A stretch of 10,952 nt of DNA from Acidobacteriota bacterium (GCA_003225595.1 QIAR01000066.1:1-10952), one strand, 5' to 3'; numbered from the stretch's first letter, positions 1 to 5,433 are shown. Notes: a model not told the origin generated them from the letters alone. Numbers and translations: made by a program.

Positions 1-720
1 CATGAAGAACAGCATTGGTATGGAAAAGAATGCGTTGGCGCGCGAGGTTAGGAAAGCCATGCGCGCCATGGCTTTTGATTTTTCTGGAATGGGAGTGCCG
101 TTGGCGGCGTTTTCTTTTGTCCACAAGATCAGTCGCTTCTGAATGCGCCAGATGACGCCCCAGACATTCAGCAGCATCATCCAGCCCACACCGCCACCGA
201 TCCCGATCGAGAGCAGGCGATTGCTTTCCCATCCGTGATTATTCCAACTGGGAAAGAGCCAGGCAGCGATGATGATCACGATGGTATAGATCACGGCCAG
301 CGCCGGGCCCTTGTCCAAAGCGCCTTTGCCTGGGCTCAGACAGGCATAGAGAAGCGCCCAGGTCACGGTCCAGATCACAAAAAAACTTCCCATCGCAGTG
401 CCAATGCCAGCGCCGCCGTTGCGTGCGTCGGCAGCAACAATGTTTCCCCAATAGGCAAGCCCCGCGAGGACGGTCACCACGGCAGCCCAGCGGAACCACC
501 ACAAAGCGTGAGGCATGAGGCTGGGGACGACTTTGCCCTTGGTGGGCGCGTCCAATTCCTTCATGAACGGCACGTTGACGAGATTGAAGAAGTAGAGCAG
601 TCCGATCCAGGTGATCCCGGCCAGAAAGTGAATCCAGCGAAGCAGCATTAAAAATGTAGCGTTGGCGTCCGGCAAAGCAATGCTTGGCGCGAACATCGCC
701 AGAAGGTGCGCACTAGCCAT
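1..720 (-). CDS. PuuD/Urate_ox_N-family integral membrane protein (N-terminal 240 residues, cut by window edge)
   Basis: Reading the minus strand from the ATG at 720-718 gives 240 uninterrupted codons to the window edge. A good Shine-Dalgarno (GGGAGGA, about 5 nt spacing) precedes this start. The protein opens with a hydrophobic segment around residues 22-50 containing RWIHFLAGITWIGLLYFFN. Further segments lie near 75-95, 108-128, 138-157 and 168-192. A conserved end reads SRANAFFSIPMLFFM (226-240). The RWIHFLAGITWIGLLYF block, the HALWWFRW block (71-78) and the SRxNxxxSIPMLF block are the signature of the Urate_ox_N family. Its founder PuuD is a membrane urate oxidase that can carry a C-terminal cytochrome c domain. 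His31 and His71 are candidate haem or cofactor ligands (inference). The C-terminus is outside the window, so a cytochrome domain cannot be checked. Many relatives lack it and may not oxidise urate, so the substrate is unproven. Confidence 0.8.
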   Translation of the reverse strand, partial: MASAHLLAMFAPSIALPDANATFLMLLRWIHFLAGITWIGLLYFFNLVNVPFMKELDAPTKGKVVPSLMPHALWWFRWAAVVTVLAGLAYWGNIVAADARNGGAGIGTAMGSFFVIWTVTWALLYACLSPGKGALDKGPALAVIYTIVIIIAAWLFPSWNNHGWESNRLLSIGIGGGVGWMMLLNVWGVIWRIQKRLILWTKENAANGTPIPEKSKAMARMAFLTSRANAFFSIPMLFFM

Positions 721-832
721 GAAATCCTCCCGAAGGTTTGTTTCCGGACTCCAGCGGATTGTAACAGGCGGGAAATCTGGCTCGGCGCGTGTGTCTCCGG
801 ACCTGTCTGCCGGCGGCACTGCGACAGTGAAC

Positions 833-850
833 GGTTACCCAGGTTACCCA
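833..850. repeat. tandem 9-bp duplication GGTTACCCA x2
   Basis: Two exact back-to-back copies of GGTTACCCA occupy 833-841 and 842-850. Each contains GGTTACC, a near-palindrome. They sit immediately before the longer 26-bp-period repeat, so two independent tandem duplications adjoin each other in the same promoter region. Confidence 0.85.
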
Positions 851-854
851 CTAA

Positions 855-902
855 TCTCTCAGCAACAGTTGAAAACAATTTCTCTCAGCAACAGTTGAAA
901 AC
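855..902. repeat. 22-bp perfect direct repeat, period 26 bp
   Basis: Identical 22-bp copies lie at 855-876 and 881-902, separated by 4 bp (AATT). Each copy contains CAACAGTTG, a near-perfect dyad (CAAC-A-GTTG). The 26-bp period places the copies about two and a half helical turns apart. The position between divergent genes is compatible with paired regulator sites, but a neutral tandem duplication explains the repeat equally well. Confidence 0.85.
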
Positions 903-1004
903 TGGGTGCTAACGCCGTATCGTACAGAAGTCGCCCGCTGCGATTGTCGTGGATGAGGATCGTGTAATCCGCGACATTGATTCGGGCTTCCCCTGTTCCT
1001 CTCG

Positions 1005-1030
1005 CCCTTGCAGCACCAGGGCTGCGAGGG
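1005..1030 (+). promoter_or_regulatory. hairpin in the hfq upstream region
   Basis: CCCTTGCAGC (1005-1014) pairs with GCTGCGAGGG (1021-1030) over 10 bp with one G-T pair and a 6-nt loop. It lies about 55 nt before the hfq start codon. No T-tract follows, so it is not an obvious terminator. It could be a 5'-UTR structure affecting hfq, but whether it is transcribed is unknown. Confidence 0.45.
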
Positions 1031-1085
1031 GCGGACTGGCCTTTACACTTCAATCACAGCAGTCCAAGATAAAGGAGATCGGCAG

Positions 1086-1397
1086 ATGGATAACAAGCCG
1101 GCGCAGAACATCCAAGATTCTTTTCTGAACACCGCCCGCAAAGAGAAAACCACCATCACCATTTACCTGATCAGCGGGGTCAAGCTGACGGGCCGGATTC
1201 GGTCGTTCGACAAGTATTCGGTGGTGCTGGAGACCAACAACCAGGAACAGCTCATCTTTAAGCACGCGATCTCCACCGTGGTAATGGGCAGGTTGGTTCA
1301 CTCGAGCCATGCGGAGCCACGACCGGCCGGTACGCCGCCGAGCACAACCACCGAGCTCACGCCCGCGACCACAGCAGGCACAGGCACAGAAGGATAA
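1086..1397 (+). CDS. hfq: Hfq RNA chaperone
   Basis: This 103-residue Sm-like protein forms a hexameric ring that anneals small RNAs to mRNAs. The start is the ATG at 1086, preceded by AAAGGAG about 9 nt upstream. An upstream in-frame extension exists but has no SD and no family similarity. The N-terminal helix contains QNIQDSFLN. The Sm1 region KEKTTITIYLISGVKLTGRI and FDKYSVVLE follow, and the Sm2 motif is FKHAISTVV, matching the classic [YF]KHA signature that contacts uridine RNA on the proximal face. From about residue 74 the tail is rich in Pro, Thr, Ser and Ala and is likely disordered, as in many Hfq proteins. hflX follows 12 nt after the stop in the same frame, so the two are almost certainly co-transcribed. 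This recalls the hfq-hflX order in Proteobacteria. Confidence 0.96.
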   Translation: MDNKPAQNIQDSFLNTARKEKTTITIYLISGVKLTGRIRSFDKYSVVLETNNQEQLIFKHAISTVVMGRLVHSSHAEPRPAGTPPSTTTELTPATTAGTGTEG

Positions 1398-1409
1398 GGC
1401 GTTTCCGAT

Positions 1410-2942
1410 TTGCGCAGTCCAGATTTCACACTTCCCAGCAAGGAAGGCAGCCTCTCAGGCAATCACGCCAAGGCCGGGCGTGCTGAGGACCCCGGGCGTG
1501 CTGAGGACCCCGGGCGGCGCACAGGGAAGGCTTCGTCTGCCCGGGCGTTGTCTGGGCGGGCTTCGTCGGGGCAAACTTCACCTGGGCAACCTGAGCGCGC
1601 GTTCCTCGTGGGCCTTGCTTACCGTACCGTGCGTCGGGCTCCGGTGGGTTTGAAGGGCGATAAGGGATCGCTCACGACGGGGGCTTTGGCGGCCCACAGC
1701 TCCGTGGTTAGCACCCTGGCCAGGCCCAAGCTGCCGAACATACCGGAGTTCAGTGCGGAAGAGTCGCTCGACGAGCTGCGCACGTTGGCGACGAGCGCCG
1801 GCGCCCAGGTGGTTGGCGAGTTTCTTCAGCGCCGCGATAGACCCGATCCGGCCACGCTGATCGGGCGGGGCAAGCTTGAGGAGATTGCCGGAGCCGCAGC
1901 TTCCGTATCCGCGGATCTCATCCTTTTCGATCACGATCTGTCTGCCTCGCAACAACGCAATATCGAGAAGGTGGTCGAGACACGTGTGATCGACCGCACA
2001 CAGCTCATCCTGGACATTTTTGCCCGCCACGCCCGGACACGTGAAGGCCAGTTGCAGGTGGAACTGGCGCAACTGGAATACTTGCTGCCCCGACTGGCAG
2101 GGCGAGGTGTGGAGATGTCGCAGTTGGGCGGCGGTATCGGCACGCGCGGTCCCGGTGAAACCCAGCTAGAAACCGACCGGCGGAAGATTTACCGGCGCAT
2201 TCGTCACGTGAAGCAGCAACTGGAAAACGTGCGGCGCACCCGGGCGCAGCAGCGGCAGAGAAGAGAATCGGTGCCGGTGGCCACGGTCGCGCTGGTGGGG
2301 TATACGAACGCCGGGAAGTCCACTTTGTTTAATGCGCTGACGCAGGCAGCGGTGCTGGAGTCGCCGAAGATGTTTGCGACGCTGGATCCGACAATCCGAG
2401 GGGTGACATTGCCTTCGCGGCGAAAGGTGTTGTTGTCCGATACCGTCGGGTTCATCCGAAACCTGCCGCACACGCTGGTATCGGCATTTCGCGCGACTTT
2501 GGAAGAAGTCCAGCGAGCGGCACTGATCGTGCAGGTGTCCGACGCCAGCAGCCCTCTTTCAGTCGAGCAGGATGCGCCGGTCGAACTCGTGTTGCAAGAA
2601 CTCGAAGCCGACAAGAAACCTCGCATACAGGTAATGAACAAAATTGATCTTTTGCCGGCGTTGCAGCGAGAATCTTTGCGCGACGATGCCAGGACGGTGC
2701 ACATTTCGGCGGTGAAGGGGATCGGGCTGAGTGCGTTGTTGGAGCGGATCGATGAGATGATCGAGGAGGACCGGGTTAGCCGCGTGCATCTTCGCGTTCC
2801 CCAGAAAGAAGGGAAGGCGTTGGCGCTGCTGCAGGCCCGGGCACGAATCTACTCCCGTCAATACAAAGATGGCATGGTGGAGTTCGAGGCAGAGGCACCG
2901 GAATCGGTGGTGAGAAGGGTTCGGGAGTGGCTGGTGAAGTAG
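1410..2942 (+). CDS. hflX: HflX ribosome-associated GTPase
   Basis: From the proposed TTG start the product is 510 residues, longer than the roughly 430 of E. coli HflX. HflX binds the 50S subunit and splits stalled ribosomes under heat or antibiotic stress. The family N-domain begins about residue 62 (ERAFLVGLAY). It includes IGRGKLEEI, DLILFDHDLS and RVIDRTQLILDIFARHA. The middle linker carries GGGIGTRGPGETQLETDRR (240-258). The G domain shows G1 GYTNAGKST (297-305), LDPT (325-328), G3 DTVGF (344-348), G4 NKID (410-413) and G5-like SAVKG (433-437). Residues 1-61 are a low-complexity basic extension encoded partly by an 18-bp tandem repeat. No ATG or GTG occurs in that extension. TTG1410 has AGGATAAGG about 10 nt upstream, and TTG1548 is the only alternative. 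A second in-frame TAG follows the stop two codons later. Confidence 0.93.
   Translation: MRSPDFTLPSKEGSLSGNHAKAGRAEDPGRAEDPGRRTGKASSARALSGRASSGQTSPGQPERAFLVGLAYRTVRRAPVGLKGDKGSLTTGALAAHSSVVSTLARPKLPNIPEFSAEESLDELRTLATSAGAQVVGEFLQRRDRPDPATLIGRGKLEEIAGAAASVSADLILFDHDLSASQQRNIEKVVETRVIDRTQLILDIFARHARTREGQLQVELAQLEYLLPRLAGRGVEMSQLGGGIGTRGPGETQLETDRRKIYRRIRHVKQQLENVRRTRAQQRQRRESVPVATVALVGYTNAGKSTLFNALTQAAVLESPKMFATLDPTIRGVTLPSRRKVLLSDTVGFIRNLPHTLVSAFRATLEEVQRAALIVQVSDASSPLSVEQDAPVELVLQELEADKKPRIQVMNKIDLLPALQRESLRDDARTVHISAVKGIGLSALLERIDEMIEEDRVSRVHLRVPQKEGKALALLQARARIYSRQYKDGMVEFEAEAPESVVRRVREWLVK
1474..1516 (+). repeat. 18-bp in-frame tandem repeat within the hflX 5' end
   Basis: CCGGGCGTGCTGAGGACC occurs exactly at 1474-1491 and 1492-1509, and a third copy begins at 1510 (7 bp). 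In the hflX frame the unit adds the six residues GRAEDP per copy, so copy-number change would not shift the frame. It lies in the non-conserved N-terminal extension. Confidence 0.85.
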
Positions 2943-2984
2943 GAAGAGTAGTCGTTGGCTAGCCATTGTTCCTGCGAAAATTAA

Positions 2985-3034
2985 AATGGGCCGACAGCCA
3001 AGAAGCGGTGACATTTCTTGGCTATCGGCCCATT
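2985..3034 (-). terminator. 20-bp hairpin with T-tract on the minus strand (intrinsic terminator)
   Basis: Arms at 2985-3004 and 3015-3034 pair over 20 bp with a single mismatch (the C/A at the centre) and a 10-nt loop at 3005-3014. On the minus strand the hairpin is followed by TTTTAATTTT (2986-2977), a good intrinsic terminator. On the plus strand it is followed by TTCGATCC with no T-run, so it is a poor terminator for hflX, although it would still fold in an hflX transcript. Confidence 0.7.
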
Positions 3035-3052
3035 CGATCCTGAATTGGATCG
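3035..3052. repeat. small inverted repeat next to the SD/anti-SD sequence
   Basis: CGATCC (3035-3040) and GGATCG (3047-3052) form a perfect 6-bp stem with a 6-nt loop. The right arm ends on the first G of the GGAGGTGAT sequence at 3052-3060. It therefore abuts the SD on the plus strand, or the anti-SD on the minus strand, and would leave it nearly all single-stranded. Confidence 0.55.
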
Positions 3053-3066
3053 GAGGTGATATCTAT

Positions 3067-3094
3067 ATGGTAGCCCTATCAGGCCAGATGTCAA
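3067..3094 (-). promoter_or_regulatory. minus-strand sigma-70-type promoter TTGACA-16-TACCAT
   Basis: The -35 element TTGACA is a perfect match (3094-3089). A 16-bp spacer leads to TACCAT (3072-3067), which keeps the four most conserved positions of TATAAT. A TATAGAT overlaps just downstream with a longer spacer. It points left toward the terminator hairpin and has no protein gene downstream before hflX's 3' end. Confidence 0.45.
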
Positions 3095-3120
3095 GAGCAA
3101 CTTGCAAGGAACTTGGCTAA
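3067..3120 (+). CDS. possible 17-residue small ORF with a perfect Shine-Dalgarno
   Basis: ATG at 3067 opens MVALSGQMSRATCKELG and stops with TAA at 3118-3120. It is preceded by GGAGGTGAT (3052-3060), which can pair with the full 16S anti-SD; about 10 nt separate GGAGG from the ATG. Two hairpins lie directly upstream. No homology was recognised and the peptide has no clear transmembrane segment. The same bases make up the candidate minus-strand promoter and small-RNA 5' end, so at most one interpretation may be functional. If real, it could be a leader peptide or microprotein made from an hflX read-through transcript. Confidence 0.2.
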   Translation: MVALSGQMSRATCKELG

Positions 3121-3200
3121 AAGAAAAGAGCAGTGAGGGGAACCGGAAGTTCCACGTAGGGGTTTCCGCCCAGGATTTCCGGGTTCTCCCGTTTTCACAA

Positions 3201-3220
3201 TAGTTCAAGTCCTTGAATTA
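3201..3220. promoter_or_regulatory. 20-bp dyad, possible operator
   Basis: TTCAAG-TC-CTTGAA (3204-3217) is a perfect 6+2+6 inverted repeat, extended by TA at each end across one G/T position to cover 3201-3220. Its size and symmetry fit a dimeric repressor site. It lies about 250 bp upstream of the yggX-type gene, rather far for a direct operator. Confidence 0.35.
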
Positions 3221-3466
3221 GTGCCATTTGGAGAAATTGCTTCCAACGTGTCTACCACAGCTGCAGTCGGAGTCTGCACCAAAGTTTGCTGTCGATCCAG
3301 CACCAAACTTGTCATCATTTCTGCCACAGTCCTTACCCGTAGAGACGGAGCTTGCGGGAGTCTTCGTGCACGACAGGCCGCTCGCAGACTCTAGGTAGGC
3401 GGGTCGGTCTCCTTCGTGTCTCTATGTGAGATAATTTTCTATCGAAACTCCTTCCAAGGAAGAGCC

Positions 3467-3739
3467 ATGGTGGAACGTAAAGTCTTTTGCATTAAGCTTC
3501 AAAAGGAATTACCCGGCTTGGATGAACCCCCTTTCGACACCGAACTGGGCAAGAAGATCTACGAGAATGTCTCCCAGGACGCCTGGAATATGTGGATGGA
3601 GCACTGCAAAATGCTGCTCAACGAATACCGGCTGAACCCGGCGCACAAGGAAGACCAGGCGGCCATCGTCAAGCAAATGGAACAGTTTTTCTTTGGCGAG
3701 GGCGCAGCCCTGCCGAAGGAGTACGTGCCGCCGAAATAG
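3467..3739 (+). CDS. YggX-type Fe(II)-trafficking protein
   Basis: The 90-residue product matches the length (about 90) and motif order of the YggX family, a small cytosolic protein linked to iron-sulfur cluster protection and oxidative stress resistance in enterics. Visible family features are VFCIKLQKE near the N-terminus with the conserved cysteine at residue 8, ELGKKIYENVSQDAWNMW in the middle, MLLNEYRLNP, and the terminal block QMEQFFFGEG. The chosen start is ATG3467 with AAGGAAG about 5 nt upstream. An in-frame extension to 3416 starts with GTG, has no family similarity and is rejected. The gene stands alone: the left neighbour is 500 bp away and the right neighbour converges on it. The stop codon is embedded in an 8-bp hairpin (3732-3750). 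Confidence 0.92.
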   Translation: MVERKVFCIKLQKELPGLDEPPFDTELGKKIYENVSQDAWNMWMEHCKMLLNEYRLNPAHKEDQAAIVKQMEQFFFGEGAALPKEYVPPK

Positions 3740-3750
3740 GTGCTATTTCG
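3732..3750 (+). repeat. 8-bp perfect hairpin over the yggX-type stop codon
   Basis: CGAAATAG (3732-3739) and CTATTTCG (3743-3750) pair perfectly around a 3-nt loop. The last three bases of the left arm are the stop codon. No T-run follows, so it is a weak terminator candidate at best. It might stabilise the mRNA 3' end. Confidence 0.45.
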
Positions 3751-3912
3751 AACATACTTTAGCCCCCTGTAACATTCGCAAATCAGTCTGTGGATAAGGT
3801 CCCGTCAGCCTCTGAGTACCTGCTTTCCCTTTTCCTACAACTTTCATCCCCGCTTAACATTGATTTGCTAATAAAGATTCGCCACTAAAGAGGAAACGTC
3901 CTACATGCCTGC

Positions 3913-5433
3913 CTAAATCGCCACATTCTCCCGCGCAGCTTTCTTGCCCAGTGCGGAAACTACTTCTTTGCTCGTCCTCTCGGCGGCCTTCAACGCGGTG
4001 GAATAGTCGGTCACCCCACCTTCTGCGTCGGAGTGTCCAAAAAAGATATTGCCGAACGGCTTCCGCAGTTTTGGTGCGACCCGCGTCAACACGCCCGGAG
4101 CCGAAACATACATGGGATGGCCGCGTCGATAGATGTGGACCTCCTCCACTTTCGATTTTGCGCCTGGAAACCAAATGTCTAATTGATCCACCACTCTCTC
4201 GCCGAAGCTGATGCAGTAGTCATCTCGCAGCAGGCGCGATCGCTCGGCTTCCGGACGCGGCACGTAGCAGGTGAGGATCGCCGGGCGATTGACTTCTTTG
4301 TTGTCGCGGTTGACCACCCAGTCGGCCACATTGAAATCCACAATGATGCTGGGCGCTGGAATGTTGGTATCGAACGAACCGTTGTATATCACCTGGTTGG
4401 AGCAGACGTTCACCACGAGATAAGGCTGGTAGCGCATCTCGTCCATCGCCTCTCGGTGCTCCTCATCGAGCCCTTTCACCACCTTTTTGGTGATGAATTT
4501 AGGAGAAGCCATTACGACAGCCCTCGCGGCGACGGTCTTCAGCTCATCGTCTTCTGAGTAGCTGACGAGTACCTTGCTGCCTTTTGATTGCACCTCTATA
4601 ACCGTCGCTCCTTTGCGCAGACGGCCGGGAACGAGCTTTTGGAGCCGCTCTTCGAGGGCCAGCGAAATACGCCCGAGCCCCCCAGGCCAAGTAAAGCGGT
4701 CCGGTTCGAGACCTCCGCCCCAGGTCATTGACTCGGCTCCCACCATCGCCGAGGTGTTCTCCGTGTCGCCACCCCAGTTGTTGGGACCAAAATTATCGAA
4801 CCAAGCCTTCAGCTCCGGCCCGTAAGGTCTAAGGAGTTCGGCGAAGCTCATGTTGTCGAGTTTCTCGGCGTCCTTCTCCCGGTCGAGCGCCTTCATGTCC
4901 TTCTGGAACCTGGCAAAGTTCTTCTTCACATTTCCCGGATAGGGAGATTTCCAGAATCCCTCATTCCAGAACTCGGGCACCAGCGTGTTGTTGATGATCG
5001 CGGCATCCACGCTACGGATTGGGTAGATCCGCATTCCGAGCTCACGACATAGTGCCTGCACATCTTCGTCTCCCTGGTAGGCGGCGCCGGTGGAATACCA
5101 TTGTCCCCGCCACTGCTCGCTGATGGCGTTTCCGCCCAGGTGTGGCTCTTTCTCCAGGAGCAGCAGATTGAGATTGCGTAGCTTGTAGGCCGTCATCAAT
5201 CCACTCGGCCCGCCGCCCACGATCACCACTTCGTACTCCGCGGAAGGTCGAGGCAACGTGAATTGCGTGCCATCCCGCACCTGGTGACAAATCTTATTTT
5301 GCTCGCTGCCGAAAATTGTTGTCGGGCCGGCTGCTGCCCGCAGGCTCACAGGGAATGGGCACGCCGCGGCAACTGCACCTCCGATCAAGTACCGAATCGC
5401 CTGACGCCGAGAAGGATTCTCCGGGTCGTTCAT
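3913..5433 (-). CDS. Tat-exported FAD-dependent oxidoreductase (amine-oxidase/phytoene-desaturase-like fold)
   Basis: A 506-residue flavoprotein. Residues 9-29 form a twin-arginine signal (SRRQAIRYLIGG followed by an Ala-rich core). VAAAC ending at Cys25 is a possible but non-ideal lipobox, so the protein may be periplasmic or lipid-anchored. The FAD-binding Rossmann start is YEVVIVGGGPSGLMTAYKL (67-85) with GGGPSG at 73-78 and the ribose-binding acidic residue near Glu94 (LLLEKE). The C-terminal flavin-closing motif is GNIFFGHSDAEGGVTDYSTA (461-480), typical of NAD(P)-binding-8/amino-oxidase family proteins. The substrate cannot be read from the sequence. The start ATG5433 has GAGGAA about 6 nt upstream. 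The gene converges on the YggX-type gene. It lies 118 nt downstream of a beta-barrel gene on the same strand, so shared transcription is possible but not shown. Confidence 0.85.
   Translation of the reverse strand: MNDPENPSRRQAIRYLIGGAVAAACPFPVSLRAAAGPTTIFGSEQNKICHQVRDGTQFTLPRPSAEYEVVIVGGGPSGLMTAYKLRNLNLLLLEKEPHLGGNAISEQWRGQWYSTGAAYQGDEDVQALCRELGMRIYPIRSVDAAIINNTLVPEFWNEGFWKSPYPGNVKKNFARFQKDMKALDREKDAEKLDNMSFAELLRPYGPELKAWFDNFGPNNWGGDTENTSAMVGAESMTWGGGLEPDRFTWPGGLGRISLALEERLQKLVPGRLRKGATVIEVQSKGSKVLVSYSEDDELKTVAARAVVMASPKFITKKVVKGLDEEHREAMDEMRYQPYLVVNVCSNQVIYNGSFDTNIPAPSIIVDFNVADWVVNRDNKEVNRPAILTCYVPRPEAERSRLLRDDYCISFGERVVDQLDIWFPGAKSKVEEVHIYRRGHPMYVSAPGVLTRVAPKLRKPFGNIFFGHSDAEGGVTDYSTALKAAERTSKEVVSALGKKAARENVAI

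Larger units (their letters stand above)
721..1085. other. intergenic region between the PuuD-like gene and hfq
   Basis: This 365-bp stretch lies between two divergently transcribed genes and should hold both promoters. I found no convincing sigma-70 pair. It contains a tandem 9-mer duplication (833-850), a 22-bp direct repeat with 26-bp period (855-902) and a 10-bp hairpin (1005-1030), each listed separately. A minus-strand reading frame around 898-987 looks protein-like but has no gene context. No tRNA or other structured RNA family was recognised. Confidence 0.6.
2977..3060 (-). ncRNA. candidate small RNA with anti-SD-like 5' end and intrinsic terminator
   Basis: On the minus strand a promoter (TTGACA, 16 bp, TACCAT) at 3094-3067 would start transcription near 3060. 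The first bases of the transcript would be ATCACCTCC (3060-3052), identical to the anti-Shine-Dalgarno end of 16S rRNA. A 6-bp hairpin (CGATCC/GGATCG, 3052-3035) follows. Then comes a long terminator hairpin ending in TTTTAATTTT (2986-2977). The predicted length is about 84 nt. Promoter, compact structured body and terminator together are the usual signature of a small RNA gene. The CCUCC motif would be mostly unpaired. The main caveat is that the same bases read on the plus strand form a strong SD. No RNA family was recognised and nothing here proves transcription. Confidence 0.4.
2943..3466. other. structured 524-bp intergenic region between hflX and the yggX-type gene
   Basis: No conserved gene is recognised here. 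Listed separately are: a 20-bp hairpin with a minus-strand T-tract, a small hairpin, a perfect SD/anti-SD sequence, a minus-strand TTGACA promoter, a possible 17-residue plus-strand ORF and a 20-bp dyad at 3201-3220. A smaller inverted repeat (GGAAC, 5-nt loop, GTTCC) lies at 3139-3153. Minus-strand protein-like readings at 3117-3227 and 3205-3318 suggest small or decayed genes. The promoter of the downstream gene must lie near its end; GATAAT at 3430-3435 is a possible -10 without a good -35. Confidence 0.6.

Noticed and set aside
235..651. 138-codon plus-strand frame over the left end
   Set aside because: It lies antisense to the PuuD-like gene, is highly charged with no motif, and has no SD. 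The minus-strand frame has a clear family match.
648..878. 76-codon minus-strand frame overlapping the PuuD-like start
   Set aside because: It overlaps the well-supported gene in another frame, has no SD and no recognisable motif.
1309..1653. 114-codon plus-strand frame bridging hfq and hflX
   Set aside because: It is a shadow in a second frame; its Arg/Pro-rich content reflects the GC-rich sequence and repeat, while hflX explains the region.
2985..3034. Hairpin as the plus-strand terminator of hflX
   Set aside because: The plus strand has no T-run after the stem; the T-tract is only on the minus strand.
3195..3197. In-frame TGA read as selenocysteine
   Set aside because: No SECIS-like hairpin was identified directly after it, no selenoprotein motif is present, and a decayed or unrelated frame is simpler.
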